From [Clostridium] celerecrescens 18A (GTDB lineage Bacteria; Bacillota; Clostridia; Lachnospirales; Lachnospiraceae): DNA of 64,000 nt. Both the position numbers and the translations under genes were made by a program. Below, piece by piece: positions 40,415-47,590 of the stretch. The stretch's first letter is position 1. Each line of letters starts with the position of its first letter. Location of the stretch: positions 1,302,001-1,366,000 of the forward strand of contig NZ_PGET01000001.1 in the NCBI RefSeq assembly GCF_002797975.1. Reading direction: 5' to 3'. The notes under the pieces are model-generated. The model saw only the letters and a program-made list of their open reading frames with translations, made no database searches and was not told the origin of the DNA.

Positions 40415-40720
40415 ATGATGTGTTTCACAGAGCAGCAGAAACAGGAAATTGTACATACAGGAATGCTTGTTGTTGAGTTCAAGAGGTCAGTTGTTAAGGC
40501 CAGCGAAGCCGTGAAAGAGGTATTTGAGTTTGTGAAGGATGTATTGCTGCAGCTGGCAGATAGAACCACTAAAAGGCTACAGGTAATTCATCGGGGATAT
40601 CAGAAATTACCTCTAAAAGAAAAATATAAAGCGGTCCGCAGGCTAGACAAGTGCGGATTCACTGAAAAAGAAATTAACCTGATGGTAGGGGGAACATACC
40701 ACTGCCGGAATAATTGTTAG
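40415..40720 (+). CDS. hypothetical protein (101 aa)
   Basis: ATG after GGAGGTGAT. MMCFTEQQKQEIVHTGMLVVEFKRSVVKASEAVKEVFEFVKDVLLQLADRTTKRLQ, then KLPLKEKYKAVRRLDKCGFTEKEINLMVGGTYHCRNNC. Basic C-terminal HTH-like end; unknown. Confidence 0.65.
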   Translation: MMCFTEQQKQEIVHTGMLVVEFKRSVVKASEAVKEVFEFVKDVLLQLADRTTKRLQVIHRGYQKLPLKEKYKAVRRLDKCGFTEKEINLMVGGTYHCRNNC

Positions 40721-40734
40721 GGAGGAGTTAGAAG

Positions 40735-40989
40735 ATGAAAAACGTAATTGCTATTGTGGTAGCTGGTATTAGCTTTTTATTGTGATTCTACGTTGGTGGC
40801 TGGCTCCTGTTTATACAGCCGATTATATCTGCCGGTCATGCTTTTGACGCCGGTACATTAACTGCAACGATTATTGGCTTGACCATTATCAAGTGTATGC
40901 TTGCAGCTGCTGTGGGTTCAATTATCATTTGGCTTGGATGTACAATAGCTGGGTTCATTCAGCTGATTGGAGGGCGTAAGAGAAAGTGA
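40735..40989 (+). pseudogene. membrane protein gene interrupted by an in-frame TGA
   Basis: GGAGGAG ribosome site and ATG at 40735. The frame reads MKNVIAIVVAGISFLL, TGA (40783-40785), then continues FYVGGWLLFIQPIISAGHAF...CTIAGFIQLIGGRKRK for 68 codons with three hydrophobic segments. TGG (Trp) would restore an 84-aa membrane protein. Confidence 0.6.
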
Positions 40990-41120
40990 TTTTTACATAT
41001 TTCGGAATTGTCCTGTTCTTTATCACTGAATGGGCGCAATTCAAAAAGGAACGGCCGACATCAGCTTTCAAGGGCCATGCGTTGTCCTTTGAGGCTGACA
41101 GGTCGAGGCACCCAGTATAG
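40986..41120 (+). CDS. possible small protein (44 aa)
   Basis: GTG start overlapping the previous stop, GGAGG 11 nt upstream. MIFTYFGIVLFFITEWAQFKKERP, one hydrophobic segment. It runs into the structured RNA region; coding status uncertain. Confidence 0.35.
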   Translation: MIFTYFGIVLFFITEWAQFKKERPTSAFKGHALSFEADRSRHPV

Positions 41121-41273
41121 CTGGTGCTAAGCGAAAGATGTGTAACTATAAAATATCTTTGAAATTTTAAATCACTAAGTGCCAAACTTAAAAATTCTTT
41201 CGCAGGCCAATGGCAACGAAGCAATGATGGTAAGTTGCTGAAAAGTCCATCAGAGTGATCAAAATGTACTAAC

Positions 41274-41320
41274 TCCCCATAGCTGAATGCTTGTCAGGGG
41301 CCGTCACTGGCCCGTGGGGA
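41274..41320 (+). ncRNA. RNA module copy 1
   Basis: Outer stem TCCCCA/TGGGGA encloses TAGCTGAATGCTTGTCA and a hairpin GGGCC-GTCACT-GGCCC. Copy 2 has the same architecture with changed base pairs. Confidence 0.55.
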
Positions 41321-41359
41321 TTTGCCCGGAAACGGGCATTGACGTTTTACTATCCTTTC

Positions 41360-41406
41360 ACCTCATAGCTGTTTGCTGTTAAGGCGGAGCAAATCCGCCG
41401 TGAGGT
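41360..41406 (+). ncRNA. RNA module copy 2
   Basis: Outer stem ACCTCA/TGAGGT encloses TAGCTGTTTGCTGTTAA (same 17-nt length and TAGCTG..TGCT core as copy 1) and a hairpin GGCGGA-GCAAA-TCCGCC. All pair differences from copy 1 are compensatory. Confidence 0.55.
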
Positions 41407-41533
41407 TTTGGAACAGTAAGTCCATGCAGTATGCGTATTGATTCCCATTTTGGAGTGGTCGGTACGCAGCTGGCAGACGTGTCACCTGCAAGGCAGTTCC
41501 TAAGTGAAGTCAAGGCATTTTGCACATTGGAAA

Positions 41534-41562
41534 TTGAATATTGCTGGTTGGTGAGTTATAAT
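41534..41562 (+). promoter_or_regulatory. cassette promoter and left inverted-repeat arm (cassette 3)
   Basis: TTGAAT (41534-41539), 17 bp, TATAAT (41557-41562). GAATATTGCTGGTTGGTGA (41536-41554) recurs inverted with one mismatch at 42605-42623. Confidence 0.72.
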
Positions 41563-41592
41563 ATATTCAACACGAATGATTAGGGGGTTTTT

Positions 41593-42600
41593 ATGGACAA
41601 GCGATATCAGATATTTATAAGTTCAACATTTACTGATTTGAAAGATGAAAGAAAGGCGATTATTGAAGGACTTTTAAATGCAAAGTACATACCTTCAGGC
41701 ATGGAGATGTTTGCAGCTTCTAATGATGAACAATTTAAGTATATAAAGAAAATCATAGATACTTGTGATTATTACGTACTGATTGTAGGGGCAAGATATG
41801 GTTCGATTAATCCTTCCACAGGTAAAAGTTTTACTGAGCAAGAATATGATTATGCTGTTGAAAAGGGCATTCCTGTATTAGCTTTTCTTCATGATGATCC
41901 ATACAATCTTCCAGCTGAAAAACGAGAAGATGAAAAACGAGAATTATTAGACAAATTTAGAGCTAAAGTATCTAGTGGTCGCTTATGTAAGATGTGGCAT
42001 ACATCGTCAGAACTGATATCGTCAGTAATTATTAGTCTGGGTGAGGAGGTTGCCGACAACCCGCAAATTGGGTGGACGAGAGGTAATGTTGAAGATAGTA
42101 CTATACTATTGTCTCAACTTAATACTCTTAGGCTGGAGAAAGAGAAAGTTGATAAATCGTTTAAAGAACTAAGAATAAAATATGATGAATTGACAAGAGA
42201 TAGGGAAGATTTAGCTTCCGGAAGTGAACATTATGTTATTCTAGGAACAGAAACGATTTACGAATCAGGTGCATACGGAAACCGGAGGAGTAGATCAATA
42301 TCAAGAAGTAAATCCTTGTCATGGGATGAAATATTTTCAGCTGTTGGGCCACACTTATTAGCTCCAAAGACCTTACATGGTTTTAAGTCTGATTTAATGT
42401 CATCTATAAACGCTGCATATGATGCTGGGTTTTCGTTTTTGAATGATGACTGTGTTCAAACAATTAAGATACAGTTATATGCCCTGGGGCTTATTACTGT
42501 TTATCAAGCAAAGCAAACTAGTGGGAGCGTTGTAGAGGGCATTGTTATAACTGAAAAGGGAAAGAAATATTTGACGGAATTAAAAACAATAAAAAAGTAG
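41593..42600 (+). CDS. DUF4062-domain protein, candidate defence gene
   Basis: 335 aa. KRYQIFISSTFTDLKDERKAIIEGLLNAKYIPSGMEMFAASNDEQFKYIKKIIDTCDYYVLIVGARYGSI is the DUF4062 domain (TIR/SEFIR-like flavodoxin fold, usually sensor or effector N-termini of signalling NTPases). A coiled coil (about 165-200) and a C-terminal winged-helix-like domain follow (LYALGLITVYQAKQ...ITEKGKKYLTEL). No NTPase domain is present. Own promoter and terminator mark it as an accessory cassette; anti-phage or superinfection function is inferred. Confidence 0.8.
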   Translation: MDKRYQIFISSTFTDLKDERKAIIEGLLNAKYIPSGMEMFAASNDEQFKYIKKIIDTCDYYVLIVGARYGSINPSTGKSFTEQEYDYAVEKGIPVLAFLHDDPYNLPAEKREDEKRELLDKFRAKVSSGRLCKMWHTSSELISSVIISLGEEVADNPQIGWTRGNVEDSTILLSQLNTLRLEKEKVDKSFKELRIKYDELTRDREDLASGSEHYVILGTETIYESGAYGNRRSRSISRSKSLSWDEIFSAVGPHLLAPKTLHGFKSDLMSSINAAYDAGFSFLNDDCVQTIKIQLYALGLITVYQAKQTSGSVVEGIVITEKGKKYLTELKTIKK

Positions 42601-42604
42601 AAAT

Positions 42605-42638
42605 TCACCAACCATCAATATTCGGTGGTTGGTTTTTT
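42605..42638 (+). terminator. cassette terminator and right inverted-repeat arm (cassette 3)
   Basis: ACCAACCA (42607-42614) pairs with TGGTTGGT (42626-42633), then six Ts; arm and loop mirror the promoter-side repeat. Confidence 0.85.
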
Positions 42639-42661
42639 ATTGCGAAAATGAGGAGGTTGGA

Positions 42662-42871
42662 ATGAATATGGAAAAGAGTCAACCAGTTGTAATATATCGT
42701 TGCCGCCAGTGTGGAATTGAATTTGAAAGAGAAGGGATCCATACCGGAAATTGCAGAGTAAATGGTGTTGATGTTCCGGTTGGGCCAGTTAATGTATATC
42801 ACTGTTGTGGTGATGGCATATTTGGCCTGGGCGATTTGATCGGAGGATATGAGGTGAAAAATGAGCATTAG
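42662..42871 (+). CDS. zinc-ribbon hypothetical protein (69 aa)
   Basis: ATG after AGGAGG. CRQCGIEFEREGIHTGNC gives a CxxC plus further Cys/His. Overlaps the next gene by 11 bp. Confidence 0.62.
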   Translation: MNMEKSQPVVIYRCRQCGIEFEREGIHTGNCRVNGVDVPVGPVNVYHCCGDGIFGLGDLIGGYEVKNEH

Positions 42872-43103
42872 CAGAGTAATTGAATCAATAGAGCGTGATG
42901 CATTCAGCCGCTCCATGAATCTTCCGGAAAATGGATTTGACGGACAGGCGGATGTAAAAGTGTTCCCAGATGGTAGTCGTTGGGCAACGTGCCCATGGTG
43001 TGATAAGAAAGCGATAAAAATACTACCAGAAACTAAAATTCATATGATGCCATATAAATGTAAGAATAGTAAATGCGAAAAAGAGTTTATAATTAATCTC
43101 TAA
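42861..43103 (+). CDS. zinc-ribbon hypothetical protein (80 aa)
   Basis: CPWCDKKAIKILPETKIHMMPYKCKNSKCEKEF, a four-Cys ribbon. Lies directly upstream of the terminase promoter. Confidence 0.65.
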   Translation: MSISRVIESIERDAFSRSMNLPENGFDGQADVKVFPDGSRWATCPWCDKKAIKILPETKIHMMPYKCKNSKCEKEFIINL

Positions 43104-43111
43104 TGAAATTA

Positions 43112-43141
43112 TTGACAGAACGCATCTATTTATGATAGTCT
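43112..43141 (+). promoter_or_regulatory. promoter upstream of the large terminase
   Basis: Perfect TTGACA (43112-43117), 18-bp spacer, TAGTCT with an upstream TG (43133-43141). Confidence 0.6.
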
Positions 43142-43175
43142 GAAAGAAGAAAAAGTATAAAGTCTGATTTAAACC

Positions 43176-43231
43176 AGAGCCTAGTGAGCCTTCGGACCTT
43201 TGTTAATAAACAGAGGAAGGAGGCTCTTTTT
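43176..43231 (+). terminator. terminator-like hairpin overlapping the terminase ribosome site
   Basis: AGAGCCT (43176-43182) pairs with AGGCTCT (43221-43227), followed by Ts to 43231; the AGGAGG ribosome site (43218-43223) is partly inside the 3' arm, 10 nt before the ATG. It could both terminate and mask translation. Confidence 0.55.
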
Positions 43232-43232
43232 A

Positions 43233-44900
43233 ATGGATTTTCATGAACACAAAGAAATAATCAAAAAGTTAAAGCGGCAGATTGAAACGCCGCCTTCTTA
43301 CGACATTCTGAACATTCTGTTATCAGAACTCCAATATACAATGCAAGATAATCCGGATTTGCCAGTTGAGGACCGGGACTTTATCATGGCCTATTCCGGG
43401 TTTATCAAGAAATGGGCGGTTACAAGGTTTGTCCAGACCATGGAAATTCGCTGGGACGATTTGTACTGGAAAACATTGCATTTTGAAGCTCCTTTTTTGT
43501 TTGAATCTTATCTGATTTACCTGGAGAAGAACCGGGAAGCAAAAGACCGCTTTTATTTACCGAAACGCAAGCAGCTGAATAAGCATGGCTTGATTCAGGC
43601 AATGCAGGATCTGGAAGATGATAGGTTAGATATCTTAAGTATATCTATGCCGCCAGGGACGCAGAAGACAACCTTGGAGAAGTTCTTTGCATCGTGGGTA
43701 ATAGGAAAGCATCCTGATGATTTTAGTTTGTTTTATTCTCACAGTGGGGATATTACGAGAATGTTCTATGACGGCATATATGATATCACTACAAATTCAG
43801 ATGAATACACTTGGAGCGAGATATTCCCAGATGTGAAACTTGAAAGCACAAATGCCAAGACAGAGACAATTAATTTTAATAAATATAAGCCTTTCCCCAA
43901 TATTCAGTGTACCTCCATTGGTTCAAAAAATGCCGGTAAGGTTAGGTGTAACCGGTACTTGTATTGTGATGATCTTATTGGCGGCATTGAAGAGGCTCTG
44001 AATAAGATCAGATTAGACAAACTCTGGTCTTTGTATAGTGTTGATGGTAAACAGAGAAAGATGGACGGCTGTAAAGAAATTCATATTGCTACAAGATGGT
44101 CCGTCCATGATGTGATTGGAAGAATAAAGAATTTATATCACAATAGTGACCGGGTGAGATTCATTAAAGTTCCCGATATCGATCCGATTACTGAAGAATC
44201 AAACTTTGACTATGAATATAATGGTTTTTCAGTTGCTTTCTTCAATGATCAGGCACTGGCCATGGATGATATTTCTTATAAGTGTCTATATAAAAGCCAG
44301 CCAATTGAACGTGAAGGCTTGCTATATCATGAAGATGAATTAAGGCGATACTTTAAACTTCCAGAAAGAGAGCCTGATGCTCTTCTTGGTATTTGTGATA
44401 CGAAGGACAAGGGGGCAGATTATATGTTCCTACCTTGCGTGGCCCAGTATGGAAGCGATTATTACTGCTTAGATTGCGTTTGTGATGATAATTCCGACTA
44501 TGGTGTTCAGTATGAAAGGTGTTCTCAGATAATAGTGAATAATAAGCTGCAGCAGTGCCAGTTTGAAAGCAATAATGGCGGTAGCCGTGTTGGGTACGAA
44601 GTAAATAAACTGGTAGAGCAGAAAAACGGCCGTTGCAATATTACCACTAAATTCACTGATAGCAACAAGGAAACGAAGATTATCGTAAATGCGGACTGGG
44701 TGAAAAAGCATGTTTTGTTTAAAGATTCTTCACTCTATAAAGCCAAAAGCGATTATGGTATAATGATGAGTTTTCTGCTTAGCTATTCTGTAAAAGGCAA
44801 AAATCCGCATGATGATGTACCTGATGGTTGGGCGCAGTTTGCATTGTTCACACAGAATATGGGTGGCGCTAAAGTCACAGCTTTTCGAAGACCGTGTTAA
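43233..44900 (+). CDS. terL: terminase large subunit
   Basis: 555 aa. N-terminal helical region, ATPase with SMPPGTQKTT (about 139; a degenerate Walker A lacking the usual GxGKS glycine pattern) and Walker B-like YLYCDDLIGG (about 245). The C-terminal RNase H-like nuclease has GICDTKDKGADYM and DDNSDYG, ending in HDDVPDG, the conserved HDD of terminase nucleases. Packages DNA into proheads. Confidence 0.93.
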   Translation: MDFHEHKEIIKKLKRQIETPPSYDILNILLSELQYTMQDNPDLPVEDRDFIMAYSGFIKKWAVTRFVQTMEIRWDDLYWKTLHFEAPFLFESYLIYLEKNREAKDRFYLPKRKQLNKHGLIQAMQDLEDDRLDILSISMPPGTQKTTLEKFFASWVIGKHPDDFSLFYSHSGDITRMFYDGIYDITTNSDEYTWSEIFPDVKLESTNAKTETINFNKYKPFPNIQCTSIGSKNAGKVRCNRYLYCDDLIGGIEEALNKIRLDKLWSLYSVDGKQRKMDGCKEIHIATRWSVHDVIGRIKNLYHNSDRVRFIKVPDIDPITEESNFDYEYNGFSVAFFNDQALAMDDISYKCLYKSQPIEREGLLYHEDELRRYFKLPEREPDALLGICDTKDKGADYMFLPCVAQYGSDYYCLDCVCDDNSDYGVQYERCSQIIVNNKLQQCQFESNNGGSRVGYEVNKLVEQKNGRCNITTKFTDSNKETKIIVNADWVKKHVLFKDSSLYKAKSDYGIMMSFLLSYSVKGKNPHDDVPDGWAQFALFTQNMGGAKVTAFRRPC

Positions 44901-44912
44901 GGAGGATTGATT

Positions 44913-45350
44913 ATGAAATTGACGAGGGAATATTTAGCGACTTATACATATCTAGAATCCGAAATTAAGCGTCTCAGGCGCAGGATAAAATACTATGAGA
45001 GTAATCCGTTGACTTCTGAATATGGGATTGTGAAAGGATCCCTGCAGCAATTTCCATATACGGAATGCCATTTCGTAGTTTCAGGGGCAAATGTGAAATC
45101 AAATGAGGAAAGAGAAAAGGCGGTACGTCAGCTCCTAATTGATTTGAAAGGCAATGAACAACTTTTTGAAGATATGAAACTGGAGATAGAGTGTTTTCTT
45201 GAAAAGCTGGGACCGGAACAGCTGGAGATGAAGCAAATTCTGTATTTTCGATATGTTGAACGATGGTCTTATGATGAGATTGCAAGAGAATTAAATTACG
45301 ATAGAACTACTGTTCAAAAGAAAATTGATAGGTTATTAGACTTAATGTAA
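44913..45350 (+). CDS. RinA/ArpU-family late transcription activator
   Basis: 145 aa. Helical N-terminus and a sigma-70 region-4-like HTH at the end (LEMKQILYFRYVERWSYDEIARELNYDRTTVQKKIDRLLDLM). Family members activate phage late or packaging genes. It precedes the late promoter at 47071 with only the ATPase gene between, so it is the best candidate to act on the shared TTCCCAC elements. ATG chosen after AAGGAGG. Confidence 0.8.
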   Translation: MKLTREYLATYTYLESEIKRLRRRIKYYESNPLTSEYGIVKGSLQQFPYTECHFVVSGANVKSNEEREKAVRQLLIDLKGNEQLFEDMKLEIECFLEKLGPEQLEMKQILYFRYVERWSYDEIARELNYDRTTVQKKIDRLLDLM

Positions 45351-45466
45351 TATTATAATTGCATACACATAGTTACCTGAAATGTATTCTATGTATTTTA
45401 ATATTATTGGTATTTTATTTATTGGTAATTTGTGATAAAATTAAGCATTATGGGGGGTGCGAACTA

Positions 45467-46927
45467 ATGAAATTAATGGATTATGAATTTGGTTTCGCTG
45501 ATGCGACAAAGGAGTATATAAGGAAACCAGAAATATTTGAAAATGCTTTTTGTGATACAAGAAACATCGTAGAAAAATTGATTGATGGATATGAATTTTT
45601 ATTGATTGGAAGGAAAGGAGTTGGGAAGTCTGCGTATAGTAGCAAGATTCAATCAATAGCTAAACTTTCCAATACTGAATTAATAGCAAAATTAATGAAT
45701 TTAAATGACTTTGAATTTAGCACATTCGCGAAGACGGGAATTGACAACGATGTTTCAGGAACCCAAAAATATAAGAGTTCATGGGATTTTATATTATTGT
45801 TTGCAATATATAAAGTATTATTTAATGATTTACAAATGACAGAATCTAGTGCCATAAATGATGTAGTGTTTATGCTTGATCAAGCTGGATTCTCTTTGGA
45901 TAATGAATATAAAACTGATATAGTTCGATTAACAAAAATAAAAATGGGTGTTGGAGTAGTTAATTTTGATGCGGAATTCGAAAAGAAATATAACTCATCT
46001 CCAAGTAATTATTTAGAAAGAATTTCAGTTATAACAGAAAAAATGCTGTATGGAATTTCAGATGCATACTTAAATGAAAGAAAAGTTGTAATTATTATAG
46101 ATGGCTTAGATGATGTTTTAAGATATAAAAAAAATAAAGCTGAAATAATATCTAGCCTGATTAGAAGTGTAGACTTTTTAAATGACAAGTGTGCTCAATT
46201 TCATAAAAAAATAAAAATAGTATTACTTATTAGAGAAGATATTATTGCCATGTTAAATGATCCTGATCTAAATAAAATAATACAAGATGGTGCTATTATT
46301 TTAAATTGGAGCAATCGATTAGAGGAATTAAAGAAAATTGTAGACTTACGATTTCAATTATCAGGTATGTCAGAATCGAATGCTCTGAAGTGTTGGGATA
46401 AGATTTTTCCTCCAAAGATTAGGGGCAAAAGCACATGGTTACATGTCCTAGATCATACACTATATAAACCAAGAGATATTTTGCAATTTCTAAAATATTG
46501 CCAAATGGAATATCCAAATAATGAAACATTATCACTTTCGGATACACAAAATTCTCTCAAGGTATATTCAAATAAATATTTTATCGAGGAAATGAAAAAT
46601 GAATTGTCGGGATTTATTGATGAAGAATTGATATATCTAATACCTACTGTATTTAGAAGATTGGGCGGAAGAGCATTTGATTTAAAAGAGATAGTACGTT
46701 TATTTGACGAACAATGCAATAAATGTGTTACCGAAGATTCAATTAAAACTTTGTTGCTATATTTATTTGATGCTGGTTACATTGGACAGCTTGTATCAAA
46801 TGGAAATAAGAATGGGACAAAGAGATCAGTGATTTTCAAATATCGTAATCCAACGGCAAGAATTGACTATTATCAAAAATTTATAACACATCAAGGTTTG
46901 CATAGTGGTTTAGGTGTAAGATTGTAA
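45467..46927 (+). CDS. P-loop ATPase of a phage/defence-associated family
   Basis: 486 aa; ATG chosen after GGGGGGTG. Walker A LIGRKGVGKSAYS (about 48) and Walker B VVIIIDGLDDVLRY (about 206); the C-terminal half resembles KAP/FunZ-like NTPases with a winged-helix end (DSIKTLLLYLFDAGYIGQL). Much more AT-rich than its neighbours and placed between terminase genes and the tail module, with a terminator of its own, so likely acquired. Defence or exclusion function is inferred. Confidence 0.78.
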   Translation: MKLMDYEFGFADATKEYIRKPEIFENAFCDTRNIVEKLIDGYEFLLIGRKGVGKSAYSSKIQSIAKLSNTELIAKLMNLNDFEFSTFAKTGIDNDVSGTQKYKSSWDFILLFAIYKVLFNDLQMTESSAINDVVFMLDQAGFSLDNEYKTDIVRLTKIKMGVGVVNFDAEFEKKYNSSPSNYLERISVITEKMLYGISDAYLNERKVVIIIDGLDDVLRYKKNKAEIISSLIRSVDFLNDKCAQFHKKIKIVLLIREDIIAMLNDPDLNKIIQDGAIILNWSNRLEELKKIVDLRFQLSGMSESNALKCWDKIFPPKIRGKSTWLHVLDHTLYKPRDILQFLKYCQMEYPNNETLSLSDTQNSLKVYSNKYFIEEMKNELSGFIDEELIYLIPTVFRRLGGRAFDLKEIVRLFDEQCNKCVTEDSIKTLLLYLFDAGYIGQLVSNGNKNGTKRSVIFKYRNPTARIDYYQKFITHQGLHSGLGVRL

Positions 46928-46929
46928 AA

Positions 46930-46963
46930 AGGGATTCCCCGGACATGCCGGACGGGAATCCCT
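46930..46963. terminator. hairpin after the P-loop ATPase gene
   Basis: AGGGATTCCC (46930-46939) pairs over 10 bp with GGGAATCCCT (46954-46963). Five Ts follow on the minus strand and only A-rich sequence on the plus strand, so efficiency for the ATPase transcript is uncertain. Confidence 0.6.
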
Positions 46964-47070
46964 AAAAGTAGCTACTCTTTCATAGTATATCTTGAATATA
47001 TATGATTTATTCAAAGATTGCAAGTCCTTTTTTTAAAAAGTGATATTTTTTGATTTAGAATTGGTGAAAC

Positions 47071-47110
47071 ATTCCCACAATTCCCATTTCTAATATGATA
47101 AAATGATATC
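47071..47110 (+). promoter_or_regulatory. late promoter element copy 1
   Basis: 35 of 40 bases match the element at 62909-62948. It has a tandem ATTCCCA-cA-TTCCCA box 9-10 bp apart and an extended -10 (TGaTAAAAT, 47096-47104), with no usable -35, a pattern expected of an activator-dependent late promoter. Confidence 0.6.
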
Positions 47111-47128
47111 GTGGTATATAATAAAAAG

Positions 47129-47157
47129 AAAGCGTTGTCGCAGAGATGACGCTTTTT
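47129..47157 (+). terminator. terminator directly downstream of late promoter 1
   Basis: AAAGCGT (47129-47135) pairs with ACGCTTT (47149-47155) and ends in five Ts, 25 nt after the -10 and 20 nt before the first late gene. Confidence 0.65.
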
Positions 47158-47178
47158 GTTATGTCTGGAGGTGGGAAT

Positions 47179-47577
47179 TTGACGTTTGAAGGCTGGCTGC
47201 TTAAGATAAACGAAAAAGTGTTTCCAAATGAATTGATAGCTCTGGAATCATATAAGTGCACGCCGGACCAGATAATGGACCTGGATCCCTACCGAGATGG
47301 AAGTGGAGAACTACATCGAAACGTATTACCGCATACAGCTACGTCCATCGAATTTTCCACCACACATCTACGATTGAGAGATGCTGACAAGTTGAACGGG
47401 TTTGTTCCTCATGGCGTCCGTGTTAAATGTGAAATTGAATATTGGAATCCCAATACGTCCTCGTATAAAGCGGGGGCGTTTTATATTTCCGATATTCCGT
47501 ATGAGATTGTAAATGTTGATGAGAAAAGAAAGGATATACTCTACAAACCGATTAAGATAACTTTAACCGAATATTAA
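47179..47577 (+). CDS. distal tail protein (DUF6711-like)
   Basis: 132 aa. TTG start after GGAGGTGGG. LTFEGWLLKINEKVFPNELIALESYKCTPDQIMDLDPYRDGSGELHRNVLPHTATSIEF corresponds to a family normally placed right after the tape-measure gene in Clostridia siphophages. No tape measure precedes it here. Confidence 0.72.
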   Translation: MTFEGWLLKINEKVFPNELIALESYKCTPDQIMDLDPYRDGSGELHRNVLPHTATSIEFSTTHLRLRDADKLNGFVPHGVRVKCEIEYWNPNTSSYKAGAFYISDIPYEIVNVDEKRKDILYKPIKITLTEY

Positions 47578-47590
47578 GGAGGTCGGTTCT

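Larger units (their letters stand above)
41095..41530 (+). ncRNA. large structured RNA candidate
   Basis: About 430 nt without a gene but packed with helices: GCACC...GGTGC (about 41108-41127), a long-range 8-bp pair GCGAAAGA (41131-41138) with TCTTTCGC (41196-41203), GATGG/CCATC (41226-41251), two homologous modules at 41274-41320 and 41360-41406, a GCCCG-GAAA-CGGGC tetraloop hairpin (41324-41337), and GCGTA...TACGC after 41430. Strand is assigned from the GAAA loop and surrounding genes. Size and setting recall ROOL/GOLLD-type phage RNAs, which I cannot confirm. Confidence 0.5.

Noticed and set aside
23150..40785. TGA decoded as tryptophan throughout the phage
   Set aside because: Many well-supported genes terminate at TGA (for example 20338-20340, 25808-25810) and Trp is coded TGG elsewhere.
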